Positions 37,101 to 45,710 of a stretch of DNA of 64,000 bases are shown here, piece after piece. The stretch is from Acidaminobacter sp. (GTDB lineage: Bacteria > Bacillota_A > Clostridia > Peptostreptococcales > Acidaminobacteraceae). The stretch covers positions 1 to 64,000 of the forward strand of contig WXFH01000007.1 of assembly GCA_009881125.1 (NCBI GenBank), in the 5' to 3' direction. The notes beneath the pieces were generated by a model. It searched no databases. It was not told the DNA's origin and saw only the letters and a program-made list of their open reading frames with translations. Numbering within the stretch: position 1 is the first letter of the stretch; every line of letters begins with the position of its first letter. Position numbers and translations under genes: made by a program.

Positions 37101-38471
37101 TATACAGAAGAGCTGTTCGGCAAAGGCTATGTTTACAAGGCTGGCACTATTGGCACCATAGCGGATAAGACCGCATTCGGATACGTTAAAAAATATTTTG
37201 AAGAAAAGAACCAAACAGTTAATTCCAGGGAGATCGAGCGGCTGGCCAGTGGCTGCACCGGCATTAAAAGAACGACGGGGCAGCATCCGGGGGGAATCAT
37301 GGTCGTACCCGCCTACAAGAACATTCACGACTTTTGTCCCATTCAGTATCCGGCAAATGACACAAAATCAGATGTTGTGACAACGCACTTTGACTATCAT
37401 TCCATCAGCGGCCGGATTCTCAAGCTCGATATCCTGGGTCACGACGTGCCAACCATGATCAAGCAGCTTGAAGAAATGACAAAAATAGATGTTTTGAAGA
37501 TTCCTCTGGATGATCCTGCGACCCTGAAAATTTTTACCAGCAATGAAACTCTGGGGATCGTGGATCCGGATTATAAGTCAGAAACAGGAAGTCTTGGCAT
37601 CCCGGAATTTGGTACCAAGTTTGTCAGACAGATGCTGATCGATACCCAGCCGTCCACACTGGCGGAACTGGTTCGAATATCGGGCTTGTCACACGGGACA
37701 GACGTATGGGTAAATAATGCTCAGACGCTGGTTCGAAACGGCACAGCGGATCTGAAGCATGTCATCTCCACCCGGGATGACATCATGAACTACCTGATAC
37801 AAAAAGGGCTGCCGCCTAAGCAGGCGTTTAACATTATGGAGCGCGTCAGAAAAGGAAAGGGCCTGACTGAAGAAAACGAAACGTTGATGCGGGAGTTTGA
37901 CGTACCAAACTGGTATATCAATTCATGCAATACGATTCAATACATGTTCCCAAAGGCCCACGCTGTAGCTTATGTGACCATGTCTTTTAGGATCGCCTAT
38001 TTCAAAGTTCATTATCCGCTGGCGTTTTATGCCAGCTATTACAGCAGCAAGGTGGAGGACTTTGACGCTCAGCTGATTTGCCAAGGCAAGCGGGCTGTGA
38101 GAGAAAAGAAGCGCTGGATGGAAGACAACTGGGACAGCCTGACGAAGAAGGAACAGGATCTCTATGGCGTTTTAGAGCTGGTAGACGAGTATTACAGCCG
38201 GGGATTTGAGTTTCATAAGGTGGATTTATACCGAAGTCAGGCTAATGCCTTCATTGAAGAGAACGGCATGCTCAGACCGCCGCTGCAGTCCCTTCAGGGC
38301 GTCGGAGACAGCGCTGCCCAGAAGATCGTCGAGGAACGCGTTCACGGGGAGTATCTGTCCATTGAAGACCTGAAGTCGAGGGCAAAAGCTTCAAAAACCG
38401 TGGTGGACGCCTTAGTGCTGCACGGTGCTTTGCAGGAGATGCCGGAGCGCAATCAGCTGTCGCTGTTTTAG
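34191..38471 (+). CDS. polC: DNA polymerase III PolC
   Basis: PolC is the Gram-positive leading-strand replicative polymerase with built-in proofreading. The 1426-residue protein has an N-terminal domain, an OB fold (about 225-315), a PHP domain starting HCHTNMSDMDGIAS, a DEDD exonuclease inserted in it (VVFDIETTGLNPKHDKIIEI ... HNAGFDTGFVREA), then the palm with the PDIDLNFAG aspartates and a helix-hairpin-helix/C-terminal region. A zinc-binding set is visible in CPECKYSE and CPVCG. ATG follows AAAGGAAGAAC. It is the last gene before the nusA operon promoter. Confidence 0.98.
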   Translation: MSIQNWLKEQFDDTLRLERAILIKKPETLKLQLSAGYFPEPEKLEAFLSRVKLELPDVCGLDWVCSVEAPASSEDEASQSSERLHWAIYWLKQQAPSAAAFLKKEAFVRQNEIQYCLHIPDQVTSEHLSSRKILDLLENNFMTHFGVDFKLTPIYDVEGCRVASDALDTKKETDLKSFMATVPVNVPKSAPKPSAKNQWKTTEPQDDSVLYRFKIKRPLTPLVELAEEEGTYAVEAEVLSLQTRELKTGKALLTLSMTDRTSSLGAKLFLKSAKEAQTLLEKLKVGGWYKFEGTLRYDTFDKEMALYLNNINTGEAPLRRRDEAPVKRVELHCHTNMSDMDGIASVKTLIKRAMDWGHKAIAVTDHGVLQAFPEAMETARGKDIKILYGMEGYLIDDEVKIVRSSKGQTLDADFVVFDIETTGLNPKHDKIIEIAAVRIEGGQVAETFTALIDPHEPLSEKIKELTGIEDEHLTGQPGIEEILPRFLEFARGAVLVAHNAGFDTGFVREACSHHGYPYDMTSVDTLGLSRLLLKDLKRHRLNMVAKHLGVKLENHHRALDDAAATAEIFIKLAARLREEGVTDLNGLTRFASETMSHTMMDSHHIIILVKNLQGLKSLYELVTHSHMKTFYKKPRIPRSLLEDRRENLILGSACESGELFKALVENRSEEDVEKIARFYDFLEIQPLGNNQFMIEKGLVQNQEALKTINNKIVDLGARLGKIVAATCDVHFLDPEDEVYRRILMAGQGYGDAENQPPLFFRTTAEMLQEFDYLGKDTAYQVVVEATNKIADQVESLLPIPDETFPPIIEGSEEELRRLCVDKAVRMYGSPLPELVEKRLERELNSIISNGYAVMYIIAHKLVKKSMEDGYLVGSRGSVGSSLAATMCDITEVNPLPPHYLCPECKYSEFMTMAGDISGADLPDKDCPVCGVKFGKDGHDIPFETFLGFEGDKEPDIDLNFAGVYQATAHKYTEELFGKGYVYKAGTIGTIADKTAFGYVKKYFEEKNQTVNSREIERLASGCTGIKRTTGQHPGGIMVVPAYKNIHDFCPIQYPANDTKSDVVTTHFDYHSISGRILKLDILGHDVPTMIKQLEEMTKIDVLKIPLDDPATLKIFTSNETLGIVDPDYKSETGSLGIPEFGTKFVRQMLIDTQPSTLAELVRISGLSHGTDVWVNNAQTLVRNGTADLKHVISTRDDIMNYLIQKGLPPKQAFNIMERVRKGKGLTEENETLMREFDVPNWYINSCNTIQYMFPKAHAVAYVTMSFRIAYFKVHYPLAFYASYYSSKVEDFDAQLICQGKRAVREKKRWMEDNWDSLTKKEQDLYGVLELVDEYYSRGFEFHKVDLYRSQANAFIEENGMLRPPLQSLQGVGDSAAQKIVEERVHGEYLSIEDLKSRAKASKTVVDALVLHGALQEMPERNQLSLF

Positions 38472-38526
38472 GCTGTGCGTAACCTCTGGGGGCTTTCCAA
38501 AGCAGCGGGAAGACGTGTAAAGAAAT

Positions 38527-38555
38527 TTGCATCCCGGTATGAATTGTGCTATAAT
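38527..38555 (+). promoter_or_regulatory. Promoter of the rimP-nusA-infB operon
   Basis: TTGCAT at 38527-38532, 17-base spacer, TATAAT at 38550-38555 with an extending TG at 38547-38548. A strong promoter with a leader of about 115 bases. Confidence 0.85.
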
Positions 38556-38579
38556 CTTTAAGGATGAATAAACGTTGCG

Positions 38580-38658
38580 CAAAGAGTGGGGAAATCCCGC
38601 TCTTTGTCGTTATTAGGCAAAAGAACGCTTTTTTCAAGCGTTTGGAATTTTTTAAAGG
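38580..38658 (+). promoter_or_regulatory. Tandem hairpins in the rimP leader, the second terminator-like
   Basis: Hairpin 1: CAAAGAGTGGG (38580-38590) with CCCGCTCTTTG (38596-38606), one mismatch. Hairpin 2: AACGCTT (38624-38630) with AAGCGTT (38636-38642), then TGGAAT6-like T-rich sequence. The layout suggests transcription attenuation ahead of the operon that encodes NusA itself; autocontrol is inference. Confidence 0.55.
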
Positions 38659-38677
38659 CACGAGGAGGCGCTTAAAA

Positions 38678-39166
38678 TTGAAAAAACAAAGAGTCGTCGA
38701 CGTTGTCCGCAAAGTGGCAGAACCCATTTGTGCGGAGGCAGAGGTTGAACTGATTGATGTCGAGTTTGTTAAGGAAGGACCTTTCAGGTATCTCAGACTG
38801 ACCATAGACAAGGAAGAAGGCGTCAGCCTGGATGATTGCAGTGAGGTCAGCAGAAAACTGAATGCCAAGCTCGACCAGATTGACCCTATCGAAGAACAAT
38901 ATTTTCTGGAAGTCACGTCACCGGGTGTCGAGCGCGAGCTGAAGCGTCCGGAGGACTTTGAACGAAATATAGGAAGAACGGTTCAGGCGAAGCTTTACAC
39001 TTCAGTGGAAGGGCTCAAGCTGATCAAAGGTACCTTGAGCGCTTATTCGGATGGCATCTTGACCATCGAAATGGGTGCTAAAATGGTAGAACTGTCCAAA
39101 GAGAAGATTTCAAGCATCAGGCTGGTCGGTAAATTCGACAACCTGGATGAGATAGGAGGAGAATAA
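38678..39166 (+). CDS. rimP: RimP, 30S maturation factor
   Basis: RimP helps assemble the S12 region of the 30S. The start is TTG at 38678 with GAGGAGG at 38662-38668, giving 162 residues; the open frame upstream runs through leader hairpins. Conserved pieces are LIDVEFVKEGPFRYLRLTID, CSEVSRKLNAKLD, and FLEVTSPGVEREL. The C-terminal SH3-like domain ends at GGE. Next gene nusA follows with no gap. Confidence 0.95.
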   Translation: MKKQRVVDVVRKVAEPICAEAEVELIDVEFVKEGPFRYLRLTIDKEEGVSLDDCSEVSRKLNAKLDQIDPIEEQYFLEVTSPGVERELKRPEDFERNIGRTVQAKLYTSVEGLKLIKGTLSAYSDGILTIEMGAKMVELSKEKISSIRLVGKFDNLDEIGGE

Positions 39167-40234
39167 GTGAAACACGAATTGCTCGAGGCGCTGGAGCAAC
39201 TGGAGCGGGAAAAAGGCATTTCCAAGGCCTTGCTTCTTGAGACCATAGAAGCTGCGCTCATCACCGCTTACAAAAAGAATTTTGGTTCTTCCCACAACGT
39301 TAAAGTCCTGATTGACGAAAACACGGGGGATGTTCGCGTCTATTCCAGATGTGAGGTCGTTGAGGTTCCGGATGAGGATTCATTCGACATTGCCCTTGAA
39401 GACGCGAGGAAAATAGACCCGAACTATGAGCTCGGCGACATCATTGATGAGGAAGTCACGCCGCGGGATTTTGGACGCATTGCTGCTCAGACTGCTAAGC
39501 AGGTCGTCGTACAGCGGATTCGCGAGGCGGAGCGTTCCATCATCTTTGATGAGTTTGTAGATCGAGAAAGCGAAATTGTAACGGGAACCGTGCAGCGCAT
39601 CTCCAAAGGGACGATCTTCATTAACCTCGGAAAGACCGAAGCTGTGTTGATGCCAAGCGAGCAGATCCCAGGTGAGGAATATCCTCAGGGAGGCCGCATC
39701 AAAACCTTTATCGTCGAAGTCAACAAGACGAGCAAAGGACCGCAGATTGTGGTGTCCAGAACGCACCCGGGTCTGGTGAAGCGCCTGTTTGAACTGGAAG
39801 TGCCTGAAATTTTCAGTGGGGAAGTCGAGATCAAAGCGATTTCTAGAGAAGCCGGTTCGAGGACAAAACTCGCTGTTTACGCGAGAAATCAAGATCTGGA
39901 TCCGGTTGGCTCCTGTGTCGGACCCAAAGGGACCCGGGTTCAGAATATCGTCAATGAGCTCGGCGGAGAAAAAATTGATATCATTGAATGGAGCGAGGAT
40001 CCTGCCGTTTTCATCTCCAACGCTCTCAGCCCTTCCAAAGTAGATCTGGTCGTCGTCCATGAGGTCGAAAAATCCGCTACCGTAGTTGTACCGGATTATC
40101 AGCTCTCCCTGGCTATTGGCAAGGAAGGCCAGAACGCCCGACTCGCAGCTAAGCTGACAAATTGGAAAATTGACATAAAAAGTGCGAGCCAATATGAAAA
40201 AATCAAGTCGGGCTCATACACGACAGAAGCATAA
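39167..40234 (+). CDS. nusA: NusA, transcription elongation/termination factor
   Basis: NusA promotes pausing, intrinsic termination and antitermination. The GTG at 39167 follows the rimP stop directly and has AGGAGG at 39155-39160. The 355 residues hold the N-terminal RNA polymerase-binding domain, an S1 domain (about 135-200), and two KH domains with [24 protein letters not shown] and [22 protein letters not shown]. No C-terminal acidic repeats, as usual in Firmicutes. Confidence 0.97.
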   Translation: MKHELLEALEQLEREKGISKALLLETIEAALITAYKKNFGSSHNVKVLIDENTGDVRVYSRCEVVEVPDEDSFDIALEDARKIDPNYELGDIIDEEVTPRDFGRIAAQTAKQVVVQRIREAERSIIFDEFVDRESEIVTGTVQRISKGTIFINLGKTEAVLMPSEQIPGEEYPQGGRIKTFIVEVNKTSKGPQIVVSRTHPGLVKRLFELEVPEIFSGEVEIKAISREAGSRTKLAVYARNQDLDPVGSCVGPKGTRVQNIVNELGGEKIDIIEWSEDPAVFISNALSPSKVDLVVVHEVEKSATVVVPDYQLSLAIGKEGQNARLAAKLTNWKIDIKSASQYEKIKSGSYTTEA

Positions 40235-40315
40235 TGTGCAGTACCATCATCTTTACAACTGTCGGCGAATCTGAAGATGGATGCCGGTGGTTTCAAACGA
40301 GGGAGGCGTAAGTCC

Positions 40316-40591
40316 GTGAAACCCAAAAAAATCCCTATGCGCACTTGCGTTGGATGTGGCGAACAGAAAACCAAAAAGGAACTCATCCGCGTCGTCAAGA
40401 ACAATGAAGATCAGGTCTTCATTGACTTCGTTGGCAAGGCAAACGGAAGAGGCGCCTATTTGTGCCCGGATCCCGAGTGCCTCAAGAAAGCTGAGAAGCG
40501 TGACGCTCTCAGCAGATCCCTTGGCACCAGAATAGACAAAGCCGTCTATGCAGAGCTTCAGCGGCAGCTTGAGGAGAAGTTGAAAAAATGA
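40316..40591 (+). CDS. ylxR: YlxR (RnpM-type) small RNA-binding protein
   Basis: YlxR proteins (DUF448) bind RNA; in Bacillus the protein has been reported to bind and modulate RNase P. The GTG at 40316 has GGGAGGCG at 40301-40308, giving 91 residues. The signature RTCVGCGEQKTKKELIRVV and GRGAYLCPDPECLKKA are typical. It overlaps the next gene by four bases (ATGA). Confidence 0.92.
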   Translation: MKPKKIPMRTCVGCGEQKTKKELIRVVKNNEDQVFIDFVGKANGRGAYLCPDPECLKKAEKRDALSRSLGTRIDKAVYAELQRQLEEKLKK

Positions 40592-40968
40592 ACAATGCCT
40601 TTCTAACGCTTCTCGGATTTGCCCAGAAGGCTGGCAAACTGGTTGCCGGTGAAGATACAGTGCATATAGCCCTGAAAAAAAGAAAAGTGAAATTACTCAT
40701 CGTAGCCGGTGATGCTTCGGATAACACGAAGGATCGGGCAAATCAATGGAAAGCCTCATTTAATGTTGAACTATTGGATGTGCTGGACAAGGATACGCTC
40801 TCGCAGGCGATTGGCAAATCCAATCGCGCCCTGATAGGTGTTGTAGACCAGGGCTTTGCGACTCAAATGCTGAAATTGAACAGAGCACCGGAAACAAGTG
40901 AATCAGAAGATGCACTTGTCTCCGAAAGCCCACTGGATGCTGACAGCATGGAGAAAACCGGTGAATAG
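40588..40968 (+). CDS. ylxQ: L7Ae-family ribosomal protein YlxQ
   Basis: YlxQ is a kink-turn-binding L7Ae-like protein always found between ylxR and infB. Motifs are FLTLLGFAQKAGKLVAGED and LLIVAGDASDNTKDR. At 126 residues it is longer than the roughly 100-residue Bacillus protein because of an acidic, Ser/Glu-rich tail from about 100 on (TSESEDALVSESPLDAD). The tail looks disordered. Confidence 0.9.
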   Translation: MNNAFLTLLGFAQKAGKLVAGEDTVHIALKKRKVKLLIVAGDASDNTKDRANQWKASFNVELLDVLDKDTLSQAIGKSNRALIGVVDQGFATQMLKLNRAPETSESEDALVSESPLDADSMEKTGE

Positions 40969-40987
40969 ATCGCGGAGGTGACGCAAA

Positions 40988-43174
40988 TTGTCGAAAATTA
41001 GAGTATACCAACTTGCAAAAGAATTGAATCTGACGAGTAAAGAATTGATAGAAAAATTCGAAGAACTCGGCGTCGAGGTTCACAATCATATGAGTGCGCT
41101 GGAAGACAGCGACATTGAAGTTTTAAAAGAGTTATTGGCCAGTGGCGGGGACGAGGACAGTGAAGCTGTTCTTGAAGAGGAAGAGCTGCTGGAAGACGAG
41201 CTTGACGACCTCTATGAGGAAGACCTGGAAGATGAGATTATCGCGCCGGGTCTCGTAGACAAAAAGTCAGAAAAACCTAAAAAGGTGATCCGGGCTATTG
41301 AAGAGGCTGAGGAAGAAGTCGAGCAGCAGCTGGAAGGCCGCGCTGCCAAAAACCGCAAAGGCAAGAAGAAGATCGTCCGCCAGGAAACCAATCCTGCGTT
41401 CAGACCTCAGGAATTCAGTTATGAGAATGACATTGTCCTGGGTGAAACCGTTTCTATTGCGGATCTCGCGAAAGATCTCAAGAAACAGCCGCGCGAAATC
41501 ATCATGAAGCTGATGAACCTCGGCGTTATGGCTACTCTCAATCAGGAGATTGATTTTGATACAGCTGAGATGATCGCTGTAGAATACGGAATTGCGGTTT
41601 CAAGACAACTTACTGAAGAGGAAATCGAAGAAAAACGCTATAACTTTGATGACCGACCTGAAGATCTGACCAAGCGTGCACCTGTGGTGACCGTCATGGG
41701 CCATGTCGATCACGGCAAGACCTCCCTGCTTGACGCAATCCGGAATACGAGCGTGACAACCGGCGAAGCCGGCGGCATTACGCAGCATATTGGCGCTTCA
41801 GAGGTCTCGCTCAAGGGTGAGAAGATTGTCTTCCTCGATACGCCGGGCCATGAAGCGTTTACAACCCTTCGCGCACGCGGCGCTAAAGTGACGGACATTG
41901 CCATTCTCGTCGTAGCCGCAGATGACGGCGTCATGCCTCAGACTATTGAGGCCATTGACCACGCCAAAGCTGCCGGCGTACCAATCATTGTTGCCATCAA
42001 TAAAATTGACAAAGCAAATGCAAATCCTGACCGCGTTAAACAGGAACTGGCTGACAGAGGTCTCCTCATTGAAGAGTGGGGCGGCGATATCATTTCAGTG
42101 GAAGTGTCTGCTATCAAAAATATTGGCATAGATGTTCTTTTGGAAATGGTCCTGCTTGTGGCGGAGATGCTTGAGCTTAAAGCCAACCCTAAACGCCCGG
42201 CTTTGGGTACAATCCTGGAAGCCAAAGTTGAGAAGGGCAGAGGCCCAGTCGCGACGGTTTTGATTGACAACGGAACCCTTCGCATAGGCGACCCGGTTGC
42301 AGCCGGCGCTACTTACGGCCGTGTCAGAGCAATGTTCAACTCCCACGGAAAGAAAATCAAGCAGGCTGGTCCGGCTTCCGCAGTTGAAATCACGGGTCTT
42401 AATGATGTTCCGACTGCCGGCGACAAATTCTACGCGACTGAGGAAGAAAAACAAGCGCGCGCAATGGCAGAAAAACGTCAGGCTGAGCTGAGGGTATCGA
42501 CGCTCCGCAAAACGCCGCATATCTCTTTGGAAGATTTGTTCAACCAGATCAGCCAGGGTCAGATTAAAGATCTCAATATCATTGTCAAGGCTGATGCCCA
42601 TGGCTCTGTAGAAGCGTTAAAGACTACGCTTGGCAAGATCACGAACGAAGAAGTCAGAGTCAATGTCATTCATGCCAACGTCGGAACCATTACCGAGTCG
42701 GATATCCTTCTGGCGTCAGCATCCAATGCCATTATTATAGGCTTCAACGTAAGACCGTCTTCTGTCGTAGCCTCCCTGGCTGACAGCGAAGGCGTCGAAC
42801 TCAAGACCTACAGAATTATCTATGAGGCAATCAATGACGTCGAGGCTGCTATGAAAGGCATGCTGGCGCCTATTTACAAAGAAGTCGTTCTGGGAACGCT
42901 CTCTATTCGTGCGACTTTCAAGGTTCCTAACATAGGTACCATTGCAGGGGCTTACGTCACTAACGGCAAAGTTACACGTCATTCTCAGATCAGATTGATT
43001 CGTGAAGGCATTGTCATTCATGAAGGCAAACTGTCGTCACTGAAGCGTTTCAAAGATGACGCCAAAGAAGTGGCACAAGGCTATGAGTGCGGCGTCGGTA
43101 TCGAAAATTACAATGACCTTAAAGAAGGCGACGAAATCGAAGCGTTCATCATTGAGGAAGTCAAGCGTTCATAA
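40988..43174 (+). CDS. infB: Translation initiation factor IF-2
   Basis: IF-2 is the GTPase that brings fMet-tRNA to the 30S. The start is TTG at 40988 behind GGAGGTGA. N-terminal IF2-N motif ([22 protein letters not shown]) is followed by an acidic linker, a second IF2-N domain, then GTPase motifs [24 protein letters not shown] and [11 protein letters not shown], and C-terminal domains. Length 728 fits a Firmicute IF-2. No internal start for a short isoform is obvious. Confidence 0.97.
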   Translation: MSKIRVYQLAKELNLTSKELIEKFEELGVEVHNHMSALEDSDIEVLKELLASGGDEDSEAVLEEEELLEDELDDLYEEDLEDEIIAPGLVDKKSEKPKKVIRAIEEAEEEVEQQLEGRAAKNRKGKKKIVRQETNPAFRPQEFSYENDIVLGETVSIADLAKDLKKQPREIIMKLMNLGVMATLNQEIDFDTAEMIAVEYGIAVSRQLTEEEIEEKRYNFDDRPEDLTKRAPVVTVMGHVDHGKTSLLDAIRNTSVTTGEAGGITQHIGASEVSLKGEKIVFLDTPGHEAFTTLRARGAKVTDIAILVVAADDGVMPQTIEAIDHAKAAGVPIIVAINKIDKANANPDRVKQELADRGLLIEEWGGDIISVEVSAIKNIGIDVLLEMVLLVAEMLELKANPKRPALGTILEAKVEKGRGPVATVLIDNGTLRIGDPVAAGATYGRVRAMFNSHGKKIKQAGPASAVEITGLNDVPTAGDKFYATEEEKQARAMAEKRQAELRVSTLRKTPHISLEDLFNQISQGQIKDLNIIVKADAHGSVEALKTTLGKITNEEVRVNVIHANVGTITESDILLASASNAIIIGFNVRPSSVVASLADSEGVELKTYRIIYEAINDVEAAMKGMLAPIYKEVVLGTLSIRATFKVPNIGTIAGAYVTNGKVTRHSQIRLIREGIVIHEGKLSSLKRFKDDAKEVAQGYECGVGIENYNDLKEGDEIEAFIIEEVKRS

Positions 43175-43284
43175 ACCAATGCACCCGACATCAGGCGTCC
43201 GAATAGGCATTACAGTCTATCCAAGGTTATTTCTGCAGCCTGGTCCCGGACCCCTGAGGGTGATATTGAAAGCAGGTGTAAATT

Positions 43285-43752
43285 ATGGGAATCACAAGAA
43301 CGAGAAGAATTTCAGAAGAGATCAAAAAAGTCGTCAGCAATCTCCTGCTGTTTGAACTTAAAGATCCCAGAATTTCTAGAATGACCAGTGTCACATCAGT
43401 GGATACAACCAACGATCTTCGCTATACGAATATCTACATCAGTGTCTATGATCCTAAAGCGGACATAGACCAAACCATTGAAGGTCTGAATAAGGCCAAA
43501 GGATTTATACGAAAAGAAATTGGCAAAGCCATTGATTTGAGATACACGCCTGAGCCAATTTTTATCAAGGATCAATCCATTGAAAAAGGGGTCTACCTGA
43601 CCAACCTGATCAAGAAAGTCAATGAAAATGATGACGCCACTGCGGTTCATGACGCTGATGAAATCTCGGATGATTTTGAAGCCGAGGAGGACGAAGAGGA
43701 CATGGATGACGCTGCGGATTCGGATGCAGAGGTCGAAGACAGCGACGTTTAG
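43285..43752 (+). CDS. rbfA: RbfA, ribosome-binding factor A, with acidic tail
   Basis: RbfA helps mature the 5' end of 16S rRNA. The KH-like core (residues 1-117) has TRRISEEIKKVVSNLLLFELKDPRI and SVYDPKADIDQTIEGL. A tail of about 38 residues is almost entirely Asp/Glu (DDFEAEEDEEDMDDAAD), absent from the roughly 117-residue Bacillus protein. The 110-base gap before it lacks a promoter. Confidence 0.94.
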   Translation: MGITRTRRISEEIKKVVSNLLLFELKDPRISRMTSVTSVDTTNDLRYTNIYISVYDPKADIDQTIEGLNKAKGFIRKEIGKAIDLRYTPEPIFIKDQSIEKGVYLTNLIKKVNENDDATAVHDADEISDDFEAEEDEEDMDDAADSDAEVEDSDV

Positions 43753-43798
43753 TCAGTGAAGGGGACAATGCCGTGAGCCATAGGGCAAATCCCCGGAC

Positions 43799-43822
43799 TG
43801 ACGTCACTTGGAGGTGTCGTCA
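43799..43822 (+). promoter_or_regulatory. Hairpin covering the nrnA ribosome site
   Basis: TGACGTCAC at 43799-43807 pairs with GTGTCGTCA at 43814-43822 except for one T-T mismatch; the loop and right arm contain GGAGGTG, the nrnA ribosome site. Folding would limit translation of nrnA. Confidence 0.4.
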
Positions 43823-43824
43823 AG

Positions 43825-44796
43825 GTGGAACCACTTTATGTCAATAAACAAGCTTATCCCAAATCCGCATTAATTATGACCCACAGCCTCCCGGACGGGG
43901 ATGCTGTGGGCTCTGTGGTTGCGCTGTGTGAGCTTCTGGAACTCATGGACATTCCAGTCCGAATCGTCATGGAGGATGGCCTTCCGGAGTCGCTGGAATG
44001 GCTCAGGGATGATCGTTTCGTCAAGGTGTCGGAGGTGCGGCTGAATCAAGGCGCAGTGCCATTTGACGTCTTTGTGGTGGATTGCAGTGATTTGTCGAGA
44101 ATTGCAGACAAATTAGAGCTGTTCACACAAGCCAGAAAAACCTATAATATTGATCACCACGTGACGAATGACTATTTCGCGACTGTTAATCAGGTGGATG
44201 GCCATGCCTCTTCAACCGGTGAAATGATTTTCCGGTTGTTCGGAGTGCATGAAACACCCCTGACCCAAAGGGCGGCTGAAGCAATCTATGCGGCTGTTTC
44301 AACGGATACAGGGAGCTTCAGGTATTCCAATACCTCTTCTGAAACCATGCGTCTCGCGGGTCTCTTGATCGATTCAGGCATTGATACAGCGGCCATCAAC
44401 GCGAAACTGTATCATACCAAACCCCTTGACGGCGTTAAACTGCTTGGGATAGCACTGGATAATCTGATGCTGACCCGGGGCGGAAAGATCGCGGTATCTC
44501 ATGTTCTGCTGCAGCAGGCAGAGTCCAGAGAGATCAAAAACTATGAAACAGATGGCATTTGTGAGTTTTTAAGAGATATATCCGGCGTTGAAGTGGCGCT
44601 TTTTCTTAAAGAGACTGCACCAGAAGTCTTTAAGATCAGCGCCAGGTCAAAGCATGACTTTGACGTCAGCCGCCTGGCTCTCCACTTTGGCGGGGGCGGT
44701 CATACCCGGGCTGCAGGATTTACAGTGACGGGCATCCTGGAGGAAGTCCGGCATAAAATCCTGGAGCAAATAGTATTGGCGGTGGGACTGTCTTGA
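43825..44796 (+). CDS. nrnA: NrnA-like DHH/DHHA1 phosphoesterase
   Basis: NrnA degrades nanoRNAs and dephosphorylates pAp. The GTG at 43825 follows GGAGGTG. Metal-binding motifs are SLPDGDAVGS, VDCSDLSRI and the name-giving NIDHHVTND; the DHHA1 end has GGGGHTRAAGF. 323 residues. It stands between rbfA and truB as in other Clostridia, and overlaps truB by four bases. Confidence 0.95.
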   Translation: MEPLYVNKQAYPKSALIMTHSLPDGDAVGSVVALCELLELMDIPVRIVMEDGLPESLEWLRDDRFVKVSEVRLNQGAVPFDVFVVDCSDLSRIADKLELFTQARKTYNIDHHVTNDYFATVNQVDGHASSTGEMIFRLFGVHETPLTQRAAEAIYAAVSTDTGSFRYSNTSSETMRLAGLLIDSGIDTAAINAKLYHTKPLDGVKLLGIALDNLMLTRGGKIAVSHVLLQQAESREIKNYETDGICEFLRDISGVEVALFLKETAPEVFKISARSKHDFDVSRLALHFGGGGHTRAAGFTVTGILEEVRHKILEQIVLAVGLS

Positions 44797-45710
44797 ATGG
44801 CATTTTGAATGTATATAAACCTTCCGGAATGACCTCTCACGACGTCGTGGCGATCCTCAGACGCCTGACGAGAATGAAGCGCATAGGTCATACCGGCACT
44901 TTGGATCCCATGGCTACAGGGGTCCTGCCTGTTTGTTTAGGGAAGGCCACCCGCATTGTGGAATTTCTTTCATCAGAAGACAAGGCCTACCGGTGTGAAA
45001 TGAGCCTGGGAAAAGTAAGTGACACCCAGGATATATGGGGTGAAGTGACCCTGACAGGCGGTCCATTGCCAACCACAGAGGCATTTCGCGACGCATTGAT
45101 GTCCATGGTGGGAGAAATCCGCCAGATTCCGCCTATGTACAGCGCGGTTAAGGTCGGCGGTAGAAAGCTTTATGAGTTGGCCCGCGAAGGCATTGAAATT
45201 GAGCGCGAAGCCAGAATCCGCTGGATTCGTTCCATTGAGATCCTGGCTCTTGATCAGGATCAGGGCAGTGCAGTCTTTAATGTCGTCTGCTCCAAGGGGA
45301 CCTATATCAGGACCCTGTGTCATGATGTCGGTCAGAAGCTCGGCTGCGGCGCCGTAATGACAGCACTTGAGCGCACCGCAAGCGGTACGTTCACCCTGGA
45401 AAACGCAATAACCCTTGAAGCCCTTGAAACTATGGACAAATCTGCCATTGAAGCTGCGCTCCACAGTATAGACGCGCCATTCAAACATCTCCCGTCTATC
45501 CAGGTGGATGAAAGAGTTGGCCGATTGTTGATAAACGGCGTCAGAACAGATTTAACCCCCATGACCCAAAAACTTGAGAGCGCTGATGTCAATCAATTCA
45601 GGATTTATCAAGGGTCTGTGTTTATTGGCCTTGGTACCTTTCAGGGGCCGGATGGCAAGCCTACACTGGAAAAATTGTTGATGAGTGGTGATGATCATGC
45701 TGATATTTGA
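44793..45710 (+). CDS. truB: TruB, tRNA pseudouridine-55 synthase
   Basis: TruB makes pseudouridine 55 in the T-loop of tRNAs. The start is TTG at 44793 in a TTGA overlap with nrnA. Motifs are GILNVYKPSGMTSHDVV and GHTGTLDPMATGVLPV, with the catalytic Asp38. Other conserved parts are IPPMYSAVKVGGRKLYELAR and CSKGTYIRTLCHDVG. 305 residues; a C-terminal PUA-like region runs from about 245. Confidence 0.97.
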   Translation: MNGILNVYKPSGMTSHDVVAILRRLTRMKRIGHTGTLDPMATGVLPVCLGKATRIVEFLSSEDKAYRCEMSLGKVSDTQDIWGEVTLTGGPLPTTEAFRDALMSMVGEIRQIPPMYSAVKVGGRKLYELAREGIEIEREARIRWIRSIEILALDQDQGSAVFNVVCSKGTYIRTLCHDVGQKLGCGAVMTALERTASGTFTLENAITLEALETMDKSAIEAALHSIDAPFKHLPSIQVDERVGRLLINGVRTDLTPMTQKLESADVNQFRIYQGSVFIGLGTFQGPDGKPTLEKLLMSGDDHADI

